Shown piece after piece: positions 52,838-62,824 of a stretch of 64,000 nt of DNA. The notes beneath the pieces were generated by a model. It ran no database searches, was not told where the DNA came from, and worked only from the letters and a program-made list of their open reading frames with translations. A program made the position numbers and the translations under genes. This DNA comes from Alitta virens (Eukaryota; Annelida; Polychaeta; Phyllodocida; Nereididae): positions 29,930,720 to 29,994,719 of the forward strand of contig OW028585.1 of NCBI GenBank assembly GCA_932294295.1, in the 5' to 3' direction. Within the stretch, counting starts at the first letter, position 1; every line of letters starts with the position of its first letter.

Positions 52838-53176
52838 TGTCCTAGACTCTTTAAGACTTTTTCACCAACTTGAGACATTTTATCTTTCATTGACTTTCAA
52901 GACATTTTTCACTAACTTTAGATATTTTGACTTTCAAGACATTTTTCACCAACTTTAGACATTTTGACCCTCTCTCATTGACTTTCAAGAAATTTTTCAC
53001 CAACTTTAGACATTTGGACTATCTTTCATAGACTTTCAAGACATTTTTCACCAACTTTAGACATTTGGACTATCTTTCATAGACTTTCAAGACATTTTTT
53101 CACCAGTTTTAGACATTTGGACTATCTTTCATAGACTTTCAAGACATTTTTCACTAACTTTAGACATTTTGACTAT
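52838..53176 (+). repeat. 51-bp minisatellite, six to seven copies
   Basis: Unit AGACTTTCAAGACATTTTTC + ACCAACTTTAGACATTTGGA + CTATCTTTCAT, 51 bp in the best copies; one copy is shortened. Confidence 0.95.
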
Positions 53177-53537
53177 CCAGAATGACTGACCCTATACCCA
53201 TTCTTGACTAACAATGTTAGTCAGCAGTAGTCAAAATTCATGTGACATGTCTTGATTAAGAAGTTAGTCGATATGACTAATGACTAACAATAAAGGACAT
53301 TGGCTCAGGATGATAAACTTGTTCAATTGGCTGTTGGAGTCAGTCAGTCATTCCGAACTGAGAGATTTTTCGATTGGTCGAAGTCACTTTCCCTTGATGA
53401 AGAGATTTGATTTAGATATGGGATTCTTGAATTTAGCAGGTTTGTCAGCTTGTCAGTTGGTCAGATAGTCAATTGTGACGAATTCATAATTTTTAATTTT
53501 GGTTGTTGATTTGTTTATTTAGTTTGTAAATCATTCG
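53177..53537. other. No gene seen
   Basis: Transition zone rich in TTAGTCA and GACTAA phrases. Confidence 0.5.
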
Positions 53538-53823
53538 TCAGTCAGTCAGTCAGTCAGCACGTCAGTCAGTTGGTCGGTCGGTCGATCAGTCAATCAGTCA
53601 GTCAGTCAGTCAGTCAGTCAGTCAGTCAGTAGGTAAGTCTGTCTCCCAGTCAGTCAGTCAGTCAGTCAGTCAGTCAGTCGATAAGTCTGTCAGCCAGTAG
53701 ATAAGTCTGTCAGCCAGTCAGACAGTCTGTCAGCCAGTCAGTCAGTCAGTCAGTCAGTCAGTCAGTCAGTCAGTCTGTAGATTAAGTCTGTCAGTCAGTC
53801 AGCACGTCAGTCAGTCAGTCAAT
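53538..53823. repeat. (AGTC)n array
   Basis: CAGTCAGTCAGTCAGTCAGT with interspersed GATAAGTCTGTCAGCCAGT blocks about 20 bp long. Confidence 0.96.
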
Positions 53824-53994
53824 CTAATCATCTTGTTAGTCAGAATCAACTACACAAACATCAAACTAACTTAATTACAGAAAATGAATTTTGTCACTTA
53901 GTCAACCAACTACCATAAGTAGTTTGTAGCACCCTCAAACCCTGAAGCCGTAACCTGTAAACCCTCACGTTTAGTCTTGTCACAAGGTGCTTAC

Positions 53995-54173
53995 ATGTGA
54001 AGACCCTCTCCTAAAACTTCTGTCGATCAATCGGTTCGGCTTAAATCGATGTCGCTGAGTCGTACGGTGTCTTTCAGAATTCTTCAGAATCCTGTCGAGA
54101 TAGACATTGTCAGGCGCTGCCACATTTCCTGCCATTTCATCTTTGCCCCTTTGCCCGTTACCCCTCATTTCAT
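53995..54173 (-). CDS. Candidate coding exon, unknown product
   Basis: Minus strand: possible acceptor GTGTCAACAG (poor pyrimidine tract) or a first coding exon with ATG at 54168. The frame reads MRGNGQRGKDEMAGNVAAPD, NVYLDRILKNSERHRTTQ, RHRFKPNRLIDRSFRRGSSH, ending at donor CAT|GTAAGC in phase 0. Codons include GCG, ACG, CCG and four CGA, so CpG is retained in an otherwise CpG-poor window. The other frames are closed. The stretch VAAPDNVYLDRILKNS faintly recalls the N-terminal cap of EAG-type channels, but what follows does not, so no function is assigned. Confidence 0.42.
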
Positions 54174-54439
54174 CTGTTGACACCCCCTATTTACCCCTAT
54201 TTGTCGCCATATTGACATGGTCTGCAAGTGTAGTGGTGGCCAAAGCAGTGGCGCCCACTGTATGCTAGAATGCTACTGTGTGGTGATGAATGTGTACGTC
54301 AATATTTGACAGAGTTTGGCATAAGAATATGGCTTTATAGATCTTCGATGTATTTGTATATATCAGAGCTGACCATAAACCCAGATTCACTGACATCCTC
54401 AGAGACAGCCTGGCATACAAACATCCCTGCAGATAGCTA
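54174..54439. other. No gene seen
   Basis: ACCCCCTATTTACCCCTATT near 54183 is the only simple motif. Confidence 0.45.
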
Positions 54440-54730
54440 GATATGGAAAGTGCAGCCAACTAAGGCAAGTTCTTGCCACTGGTGAGGGTTAATTAGTGAG
54501 GCGAGAGAGAGAGAGAGAGGAGGAGTCAATCAATGTTACACATTTACCCCATCGCTGGGATATTTTACTTGCCTTAGCATAGACACCGTGTATAAGGCAC
54601 CTCCAATTGAATGTCTCATGCAACCGACATCCAGCTGGGATGTAGCTCATGAAGAGTTCTCATGCAGGGGATGGAACCCAGGACAGCAATGTGGAATCGG
54701 CAGATGCCTTAAGCATTAGACCACCCAACT
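54440..54730 (-). mobile_element. SINE family A2/A1 mosaic, reverse
   Basis: A2 tail (ATATGGAAAGTGCAGCC, AAGGCAAGTTCTTGCC) joined to an A1-like head (GATGCCTTAAGCATTAGACC). A GA run marks the tail side. Confidence 0.9.
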
Positions 54731-54785
54731 TTAAGTAAATATACACACTGAATCTATCTATTTTCTACTAGTCGTCAGGCCCTGT

Positions 54786-54965
54786 TTCAACTCCAAGCAA
54801 TCAGTTCAATGTAAACTGACTCCTCTAACTTCTCCCACTGCCTGAGCACTCGGAAAAGGCCTATTGAGAGTTCTAGTCAAATTGTACGAAATAGCAGCAA
54901 CTCGGGTGATAGATAGAATGGCTTTTCTTTCTTCCCATTAGTCGGCGTCCTTTACTAGTTGTATT
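54786..54965 (-). repeat. 185-bp inverted duplicate, copy 2
   Basis: Reverse of 48496-48682 with a few differences. It lies next to a TATC array, as copy 1 lies next to a GATA array. Confidence 0.95.
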
Positions 54966-55019
54966 TTCAAACAGGGGCTCATTAAATTGTATGAGTTTAT
55001 TCATTGGTATGTCTATGTA

Positions 55020-55401
55020 TCGATGTATCTATCCATGCATCTATGTATCTATCTATCTATCTATCTATATATCTATCTATGTATCTATCTATCCATCTAT
55101 ATATCTATCCATCTACCTCCTATCTATCGATCTGTCTATCCATCTATCTATTTTAATTTCCAAATCTTTAGTTAGTCTGAAGGAATTCACATTATCTATC
55201 TATCTATCTATCTCCATCTATCTATCTATTTTAATTTCCAAATCTTTAGTTAGTCTGAAGGAATTCACATTATCTATCTATCTATCTATCTCTATCTATC
55301 TATCTATCTATCCGTCTATCTATCCATCTACCTCCTATCTATCCATCTGTCTATCTATCTATTTTAATTTCCAAATCTTTAGTTAGTCTGAAGGAATTCA
55401 C

Positions 55402-55438
<37 letters not shown>

Positions 55439-55970
55439 TTTAATTTCCAAATCTTTAGTAAGTCTGAAGGAATTCACATTATCTATCTATCTATCTATCT
55501 ATCTCTATCTATCTATCTATCTATTTTAATTTCCAAATCTTTAGTTAGTCTGAAGGAATTCACATTATCTATCTATCTATCTATCTATCTCTATCTATCT
55601 ATCTATCTATTTTAATTTCCAAATCTTTAGTAAGTCTGAAGGAATTCACATTATCTATCTCTCTATCTATCTATCTCTATCTAACTATCTATCTATCTAT
55701 CTATCTATCCGTCTATCTATCCATCTATGAATCTATCCATCTACCTCCTATCTATCCATCTGTCTATCTATCTATTTTAATTTCCAAATCTTTAGTTAGT
55801 CTGAAGGAATTCACATTATCTATCTATCTATCTATCTATTTTAATTTCCAAATCTTTAGTAAGTCTGAAGGAATTCACATTATCTATCTATCTATCTATC
55901 TATCTCTATCTATCTATCTATCTATTTTAATTTCCAAATCTTTAGTTAGTCTGAAGGAATTCACATTATA
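55020..55970 (+). repeat. TATC array with nine 43-bp interspersed blocks
   Basis: Runs of TATC are separated by nine near-identical blocks (TTTTAATTTCCAAATCTTTA .. TTAGTCTGAAGGAATTCACA). From the third block on, AGTTAGTC and AGTAAGTC alternate strictly, showing that the unit of amplification was a dimer. Confidence 0.97.
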
Positions 55971-56330
55971 CCCAGAACAATTGAACTCAGATTCTAGGAA
56001 TTTCTAGGAGTCTCTTAATATTTCTAGGAATACATTATAAGCTTGTTGTTTCCTAAGGCTTCTTAAGGCTGAGTCAATATATTACTCTGTGGCTGTGTGA
56101 CTCACAAAGATTCTGTCTCATTCCTCGGGAACATATGAACGTGTCATTTTTTGGTTTTGTAACTTTTGTGACAAGCTGTCTTGCTCTATATGACGTCATC
56201 ATATAAGCTCAAATATGAGATGACAATGTCATATTCTGGTCAGGCTTTCTATGTTTCGTTTGAGGACAACTTTTTCTTCTTTTTTATTTTTTATTTTGTG
56301 TTTGTAAGTTCTGGATTTTCTTTTGAAGCT
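55971..56330. other. No gene seen
   Basis: TTCTAGGAATTTCTAGGAGTC and relatives near 55995-56030 form a short repeat. Confidence 0.5.
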
Positions 56331-56332
56331 AC

Positions 56333-56395
56333 AGTTGAACCTTATGATTAAGATGGCAGAACATTTTCTGGTCTTAATAATAAGGAGGCTAAATA
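56333..56395 (+). mobile_element. 17-mer family relic
   Basis: ACAGTTGAACCTTATGATTA, AGA.GGC and TGGTCTTAATAATAAGGAGG: a minimal, decayed copy with recognisable ends. Confidence 0.6.
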
Positions 56396-56486
56396 AATAT
56401 AAAAACCAAAAGTAGGAATACATTATCTTGGAATGTCAAAATGTCAATTTCTCAAGAGGCAGAAGTAAATGATGAGAATAATGAGA

Positions 56487-56642
56487 TGGTTACACATTTA
56501 CCCCATGGGTGGGGTCTTTTACTCGCCTCAGCATTGACACTGAGTGCAAGGCACCTCCGATTTAACGTCTCATGCGATTGACATCCCAGCTGCCGGGATG
56601 TCGCTTGTCACTCATGAAGAGTGCCCGAGGCCGGGGATCGAA
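56487..56642 (-). mobile_element. SINE family A, reverse
   Basis: ACACATTTACCCCATGGGTG, core, GCCCGAGGCCGGGGATCGAA. Truncated in the B box where the ..GACTGT element begins. Confidence 0.92.
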
Positions 56643-56995
56643 AAAATGTCTGTTATAGTGGGGTTTCGTTATTATATGGGTGTGACTTATGTAAGATTGA
56701 TAAACAAAAATCGTTTTGGGACTATGTGTGTGTGTGTGTGACTAGGGCTTTACGTCCTGTATTTCTGCACCAGTTGAGCTAATTAGGACAGGCAGAGACC
56801 ATGGCAATGAGACAAGGATGAAACAGCCATCCAACTTAGGCTCGACCGGGAATCAAACCCAGGACCCCAGCGGTTGGAAGCCCAGAGTGCTTGCTGCCTC
56901 TGAGCTAGGCCTCCGCCCTCGTTTTGGGGCTATGACCTTGTTATATATACACAGACTTTCATTATAAGAGTGTTGGTTATTAAAAGGTCCGACTG
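56643..56995 (+). mobile_element. TIR element (..GGTCCGACTGT type) split by SINE C
   Basis: TGTTATAGTGGGGTTTCGTT at the left and GACTTTCATTATAAGAGTGT and AAAAGGTCCGACTGT at the right match the style of 4921-5067. The middle is a SINE C insertion. Confidence 0.55.
56727..56919 (-). mobile_element. SINE family C with (CA)n tail and 15-bp target duplication
   Basis: Flanked by CGTTTTGGGACTATG (56712-56726) and CGTTTTGGGGCTATG (56920-56934), 14 of 15 identical. It starts with a TG run (the tail in reverse), then CTTTACGTCCTGTATTTCTG and the body, ending with the tRNA-like head (AGGCCTCCGCCCT). A textbook retroposed SINE. Confidence 0.96.
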
Positions 56996-57000
56996 TTTAC

Positions 57001-57470
57001 AAAATCTGGTATTTGCCAATGGCTAGAGTAGTAACTTAGTTTAACAGCTTTGGAAATTCAGATAAGGCCGTGACATCCTATTAAAGATGCCAGATAACCT
57101 ACAGAAACCTAGGTGAACAGTAATTATTTCAATTCTGAAATCCCTACTTGGCGTTCTCTAATTTTCCTAAAATAAGACATGTCTTAGATGTGTCACACTA
57201 GCCGGTGCATCTCAGCGAGTGGCAGGAATTCGAGACATGATTCATTATCCTGCCGTTGATGTGTAATGTCTCGCAGTTTTCATGATTTTACCAAAATAGA
57301 AGCATAATTTGTTTGGCCGAAGATGGGTTCCTTCAAGTGAGAAATTCCGCATATGCTGACAAATATGGTTCACATTTGAAGATTCGTATCTTGTACAGTA
57401 TCTCAGTCTGTCAAACTGTGTTCTCTTTATATCTGTGGCTGTTTGGATACTATATAGATGGATAATAAAT
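57001..57470. other. No gene seen
   Basis: TGGCAGGAATTCGAGACATG.. near 57220 is less AT-rich than its surroundings; no function is visible. Confidence 0.45.
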
Positions 57471-57474
57471 GGAA

Positions 57475-57842
57475 AGCTATCTATCTACCTATCTATTTAT
57501 CTGCCTATCTATCTACCTATCTAGCTATCTACCTATTTGCCTATCTATCTATCTATCTATCCAGCTGTCCAGCTATCTATCTACCTATCTATCTATCCAC
57601 CTACCCATCTATCCACCTGTCTATCTATCTACCTATCTACCTAACTACCTAACTATATATCTATCTATCTAACTATCTGCCTATCTATCTATCTACCTAT
57701 CTATCCAGCTGTCCAGCTATCTATCTACCTATCTATCTATACACCTACCCATCTATCTATCTATCTATCTATCCATCTATCCATCGATCCACCCATCAAT
57801 CTATCTATCTATCTATCCATCTATCCATCGATCCACCCATCA

Positions 57843-57873
<31 letters not shown>

Positions 57874-58088
57874 CATCTATCCATCGATCCACCCATCAAT
57901 CTATCTATCTATCTATCTATCCATCTATCCATCGATCCACCCATCAATCTATCTATCTATCTATCTATCCATCTATCCATCGATCCACCCATCAATCTAT
58001 CTATCTATCTATCTATCCATCTATCCATCGATCCACCCATCAATCTATATATCTATCTATCTATCTATCTATTCATCTATCTATCTGC
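57475..58088. repeat. TATC array with 48-bp higher-order unit
   Basis: CCATCGATCCACCCATCAAT recurs at 57781, 57825, 57881, 57929, 57977 and 58025 (spacings 44, 56, 48, 48, 48). Earlier, CCAGCTGTCCAGCTATCTAT occurs at about 57560 and 57704. Confidence 0.97.
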
Positions 58089-58244
58089 CATAGCAATATG
58101 AGTGCAGCCTGCACGTGTTCAATTGTTTGTCTGCGGCTGTCTGTGTGTGTTATTGGATGTTCTCATGATATTTGTCGTGTTTGTCCAATACCAGGTCATT
58201 CCATTCGTTTTTGTACGAAAAACATGCTAGCCCAGTTGCTGATA
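58089..58244. other. No gene seen
   Basis: The 71-codon frame here is unsupported. Confidence 0.45.
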
Positions 58245-58420
58245 CATGGGAACCTCACTACTAAGATCATATTGGTTTCATTAGAAGTGGTCTTAATTAC
58301 GAGGTGGTCTTAATTCTGAAAATTGTTTGCATTGTGATCACAGTTAGGGATGCAGGGATGTGGTCTTATAATAGAGGTGGTCTTAATATTGGGTGTTCTT
58401 AATTGTGGGGTGCTAATGTA
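58245..58420. mobile_element. 17-mer family element
   Basis: GGAACCTCACTACTAAGATC at the left, GTGGTCTTAATTACGAGGTG and TTAATTGTGGGGTGCTAATGTA at the right. Confidence 0.75.
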
Positions 58421-58761
58421 TTATCAGTACTATGTATGATATGTCAGGGTAGGCCAGACTATGTCAGATATGAATGGTGTTTGTCAAATAATGGTGACAT
58501 TGTTTTGGGATACTACTGACTTTTACCAACAATGTCATGAATCCATACAATTTTGTATCAAGGGTGGTATTAGTTTTGAAGTTATGCAAGAACTAGACAT
58601 GCATCATTTACAGAAACTTCCAGACAGACTGACAGACATTGATGATAGATATCAAAGTAATACAAAATACACGACAGGCAGCTTCACAGACAGATGCACA
58701 AACTGAAAACAGCATCAATGACTGACATGCTTGTATGGACAGACATACACATACAAGAAAT
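58421..58761. other. No gene called
   Basis: The 81-codon plus frame at 58461-58703 has plausible composition but no splice, promoter or motif support. GACAGACTGACAGACATTG inside it is simple sequence. Confidence 0.4.
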
Positions 58762-59012
58762 ATTCCTGCTCCTCTGAAAGACGCGGGTTCAATCCCGGAC
58801 CCGGGCACCCTTCATGAGCAACATCCCAGCTGGATGTCGTTCGGATGAGACGTTATATTGGCTGTCCCTTGTGCTTGGTGTCTATGCTGAGGCAAGTAGA
58901 AGACCCCACCCATGGGGTAAAGTGTAACATGGGTGGACTCCTCTCTCTCACCTCATCAATCAACCCTTGATAGCTGCAAGAACTTGCTTTAGGGGGCTGC
59001 ACTTTCCCATAT
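58762..59012 (+). mobile_element. SINE family A2
   Basis: CTCCTCTGAAAGACGCGGGT, GTTCAATCCCGGACCCGGG, core, CTCATCAATCAACCCTTGAT, GGGGGCTGCACTTTCC. Confidence 0.95.
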
Positions 59013-59092
59013 CTATCTATCTATCTATCTCCAGACAGACAGACAGATAGATAGACAGATAAACAGACAGACAGACAGATAGACAGAGAATG
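59013..59092. repeat. (TATC)n then (GACA)n, SINE tail
   Basis: TATCTATCTATCTATC continues without a break from the SINE A2 end, then GACAGACAGATAGA. Confidence 0.95.
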
Positions 59093-59769
59093 CAGCGCCA
59101 AAGACAGACAGATCTCAATTATCCCACATTTGAGCACTCGTCAGTGAGGTCAGAGATCATTCAGGCTAGCCAGTAATTTTCACATTAAATGAAATGCTAT
59201 TTTGGGGTTATTGGCAGAAGATGAGACTGTTTTCGCGATATTTCATTTGCCATTTATAAAAATAGAACTTTAACTCAAGTCATAATAGTTCAGTTCTGCT
59301 GAGGATTACATTCTGTACCGAGATATCAAAGCAATTTGAATTAAATATAGTGATCCGTTTTATTTAATGTAAAGTGGTGGAAATATTTTTCACACACCAG
59401 ATATATAGTAATACAATTTAATTTGTTTATATATAATTATTATTTTGAGGCAATCAAGAGCTGCAGTCTAATTGGCAAAGTTTCCATAGTTGACCTTACA
59501 CAGGTAGATAAGATATTAAATAAGAAAATTATTAATAGCTTTACTGGATACATAAAATTCCTAATATGGTAGTCTTGATACTGAAGCTGGTTTGCATTAT
59601 GAAAATTTATTTTTCCCAGTAAGTTGTCTTTAAATTGAGATGACTTCGTGATCTTAATTACATGGTTCCATAGTATGCTCTCAATTCTGAATTGTTAATT
59701 TAAATTGAGGAGATATGTAATTTTCTGCAGTTTAATATTCTTCTTAACTCAATACAGCAAAAATCTCAC
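59093..59769. other. No gene seen
   Basis: AT-rich unique sequence. Confidence 0.5.
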
Positions 59770-60045
59770 AATAGTGGATTTTCACGGAAGGTTCTCTGTT
59801 TTTCCACCAGGTGGCTAAAACAGAATACTGCAATTCTATTGGCTGAAAAGGTTCCCACCCTTGGCTGTGATTGGCTGAAGCAAAGTGCATCCTAGCAGCA
59901 GTATTTTTAGTGCATTTTAAGTTATATTTATGGAATCAGTTAGTTATTTATTACCTACTGTGTCTGAAAAGCAAAATGAGTAATAAGAGGAGAGGAAAGA
60001 CTTAAGTCTTGCTGAATTAAGGGCTGTTCAGTGAAAAGACTCTAT
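59770..60045 (-). mobile_element. MITE family B, copy 9 (deleted)
   Basis: Ends intact (AATAGTGGATTTTCACGGAA, CAGTGAAAAGACTCTATT). About 50 bp is missing after AGTGCATTTTAA. Confidence 0.95.
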
Positions 60046-60118
60046 TTAAGACCACTTTCGGTGCAAATTTTCTACTGGTATTAATACTGAGGTGGTCGTA
60101 ATATGAGAATCCACTGTA
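60046..60118. mobile_element. 17-mer family fragment
   Basis: TTAAGACCACTTTCGGTGCA, ACTGAGGTGGTCGTAAT, ending CCACTGTA. Abuts MITE B copy 9. Confidence 0.7.
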
Positions 60119-60314
60119 GTGGGAAAATGACAACAACAACAATAGCTTCAAAACAATCCCATTAGCTTCCCAATTCCCAAATCCCTGACATGCCCAGCCC
60201 GACCTGAGTCTAATCTTCCATTTTCCTAGACACGTGTTAAGCCTGTCACACCTCCCACGCAGGGGAGTTCCAACAAAACGTTCCAAAACACGAATTGAGT
60301 TAATATCAGCGGGA
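60119..60314. other. No gene seen
   Basis: ACAACAACAACAA run near 60129; otherwise unique. Confidence 0.45.
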
Positions 60315-60590
60315 GAGATAATATAAGATTTGATAAGATAATTCAGATAAGATGAGATGAGATTAGACAAGATGGGATAAGATAAGACACATAAGATAAA
60401 TAAAACTAATTTTTGTCAGTTGTCGTAAATAAAAACATAGGCCTAAGTCCACACAGGGACTTCACACTGATAAAGTAATATAAATATAAGATAGGATAAG
60501 ATAAGATATTGAATTTTTGATAAGATAAGATAAGATAATGAAATTTTGAATTGATAAGATAAGATAAGACAAGACAAGATACTTCATGTG
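60315..60590. repeat. (AAGAT)n arrays, two blocks
   Basis: GATAAGATAAGATAAGATAA at 60487-60575 and a more degenerate block at 60315-60400. Confidence 0.92.
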
Positions 60591-60754
60591 GTACATTTGC
60601 ACGAGTCATCAGCCGGACAGAAAAATGGAATATAGATAAATGGAATATCAACAAATAAGTGAATAATATGTACATTGCGTTCAGAACTTAATGCACACTA
60701 TTTTTAATATTTAACACTCAGTGATACAAATGCGTAACAATATTTATATACCAT

Positions 60755-60938
60755 TTTTATGTCGTTAATTTTTTCAGTTAAGTGAAAATTGTTTGTCACT
60801 GATGTGGAGCGACATTGCATGTGTGTTCCATTGTCAAAGATGAGTTGTTTTTGGGCAAATGGTTTGGTGGGCATATGACTCAGAGTTGCAGGGATGACAC
60901 ATTCAATTGATTTAGGGTTTTGGGCCGAGCAGCGGAAT
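60755..60938 (-). CDS. Candidate coding exon, unknown product
   Basis: On the minus strand TTGGTTCCACATAG (acceptor ending 60939) is followed by FRCSAQNPKSIECVIPATLS, HMPTKPFAQKQLIFDNG, THMQCRSTS. A possible donor TCA|GTGACA lies at 60799, and the frame continues open to 60704. Codons such as CCC ACC, CTC ATC TTT GAC AAT look coding-like, and three cysteines suggest an extracellular segment (inference). The pyrimidine tract is weak. No family is recognised. Confidence 0.32.
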
Positions 60939-60969
60939 CTATGTGGAACCAATAGTGTATATAATGTGA

Positions 60970-61395
60970 GACTCCTCTTTCAGACCACCTCCCTATTAAG
61001 ACAACCTCACAATTGAGACCACCTCACAAATTAGACCACCTTATTATTAAGACCATTCACTATTAATACAACCTCACAAATTAGACCACCTCACTATTAA
61101 GACAACCTCACTATAAGATCACCTCAATATTAAGACCACCTCACCATTAAGAACACCTCACTATTAAGACCACCTCACTATTAAGACCGCCTCACTATTA
61201 AGACCACCTCACTATTAAGACCACCTCATGAGTTAGACCACATTATTAAGACCACCTCACTATTAAGAATACTTCACAAATTAGACATCATTATAAAGAT
61301 CACCTCAAATTAAGACCATCTAACTATTAAGGCCACCTCACCATTAAGACCAGTGAATTTTGCACCAAGGGTGATGGTCTAAAAAGTCAGGTTCC
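60970..61395 (+). mobile_element. 17-mer element with long forward array
   Basis: About twenty units of CTATTAAGACCACCTCA with insertions such as CACAAATTAGACCACCT, then the right end (GACCAGTGAATTTTGCACC, GTCAGGTTCCATGTACACTG). Confidence 0.92.
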
Positions 61396-61660
61396 ATGTA
61401 CACTGTATGACTGCAGTTGAAATAAAAATATAGACATCAACTAAACAACACAGACAACAAGTCAGACAGACAAACAAACTGGCAAACAGCCAATCAGACA
61501 TACAGAGAGCATCAGTGGGACATGAGAGGGCTACTCAAGATAGACATAGTTCCTGATTAGGTAGACTTACTTCATGATTAGGTATAAGCCAGCTTTGTGT
61601 GGCTCTAGGGATAACAGTGTTGACATTACACCAATATGGAAATGATGATATATGCATAAA
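61396..61660. other. No gene seen
   Basis: GACAGACAAACAAACTGG simple patch. Otherwise unique. Confidence 0.5.
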
Positions 61661-61667
61661 GGTTACA

Positions 61668-61975
61668 CCAGATAGATAGATAGATGGATAGATAGATAAA
61701 CACATAGACAGATAGATAGATAGATAGATAAAGAGAGATAGATAGAGATAGATATAGATAGATAATAGATATATAGATAGACAGACATATAGATAGATAG
61801 ACAGACAGACAGATAGACAGATATATATATATAGATAGATAAGACGGACAGACAGATAGATTGATAGATACATAGATAGATAGATAGATACATAGATAGA
61901 CACATACATAGACACATAGATAGATAGATGGATGGATGGATAGATTGATTGATTGATTGATTGATGGATGGATAT
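61668..61975. repeat. (GATA)n array
   Basis: GATA/GACA/CATA tetramers, ending in ATTGATTGATTGATTGATG. Confidence 0.97.
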
Positions 61976-62004
61976 GAAACCCCTGTTTAACATTGTCTGG
62001 TTTC

Positions 62005-62055
62005 CCAATCTTATCATTCCATCATTACATCTGCCTCTGATCTGACTAAGCTTGG
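62005..62055 (+). mobile_element. SINE family A1, 3' relic
   Basis: CCCAATCTTATCATTCCATC, ATTACATCTGCCTCTG and CTAAGCTTGG resemble the A1 3' part. Confidence 0.6.
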
Positions 62056-62344
62056 ATAGATACACAATGTATTATGTATGTGATATACTGATATATTGAT
62101 TTCCATCACCATGATCAGCATATGACATATTATCACACTGATGGACCATTTTGCAAATTATGTAGGTTGGCTTGAATTATTGATGATGATGATTGCTAAA
62201 CAAAGATTAATACATTTCTCCCAATGTCATATAAACAGGGTGTGTCAAATGCAATTCATGATTTTAGGGCCTACCAATAATGTTATGATACTGTTCTGAC
62301 TCATCATATATGTCCTGGTCTGTAATGCCATATAGAGCAGTAAA
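62056..62344. other. No gene seen
   Basis: AT-rich unique sequence. Confidence 0.5.
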
Positions 62345-62455
62345 TGATGTGGTAAATGTGTAACATGGGTGGACTCCTCCTCTCTCTCTCACCTCATCAA
62401 TCAACCCTCGATAGCGGCAAGAACTTGCCTTAGAGGGCTGCACTTTCCATATCTA
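62345..62455 (+). mobile_element. SINE family A2, 3' half
   Basis: GGTAAATGTGTAACATGGGT, CCTCATCAATCAACCCTCG, AGGGCTGCACTTTCCATATC, continuous with the TATC array. Confidence 0.95.
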
Positions 62456-62573
62456 TCTATCTATCTATCTATCTAGCTATCTATCTATCTATCTATATGT
62501 CTGTCTATATATGTCTATGTCTATCTATCTATCTATCTATCTATATATATGTCTATCTGTCTGTCTATCTGTA

Positions 62574-62611
<38 letters not shown>

Positions 62612-62798
62612 ACTTACTATCGATCTATCTTTCTATCTATCTATCTATCTAACTAACTTACTATTGATCTATCGATCTATCTATCTATTTATCTAACTTA
62701 CTATCGATCTATTTATCCAACTGTCTATCTATCTATCTTCCTATTTATCTAACTGTCTATCTATCTATCTTCCTATCTATCTATCTATCTGTCTAATA
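62456..62798. repeat. (TATC)n array grown from SINE A2 tail
   Basis: About 340 bp of TATC with AACTTACTATCGATC blocks repeated three to four times. Confidence 0.97.
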
Positions 62799-62824
62799 GA
62801 TTTCGCAAATTCATCTAGGCCGTA

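Noticed and set aside
53995..54173. Assignment to the EAG/KCNH channel N-terminus
   Set aside because: Similarity covers under 20 residues with a gap and the PAS continuation is absent.
55020..55970. CRISPR-like pattern of regularly spaced identical blocks
   Set aside because: Spacers are TATC runs, not unique sequences, and the context is eukaryotic.
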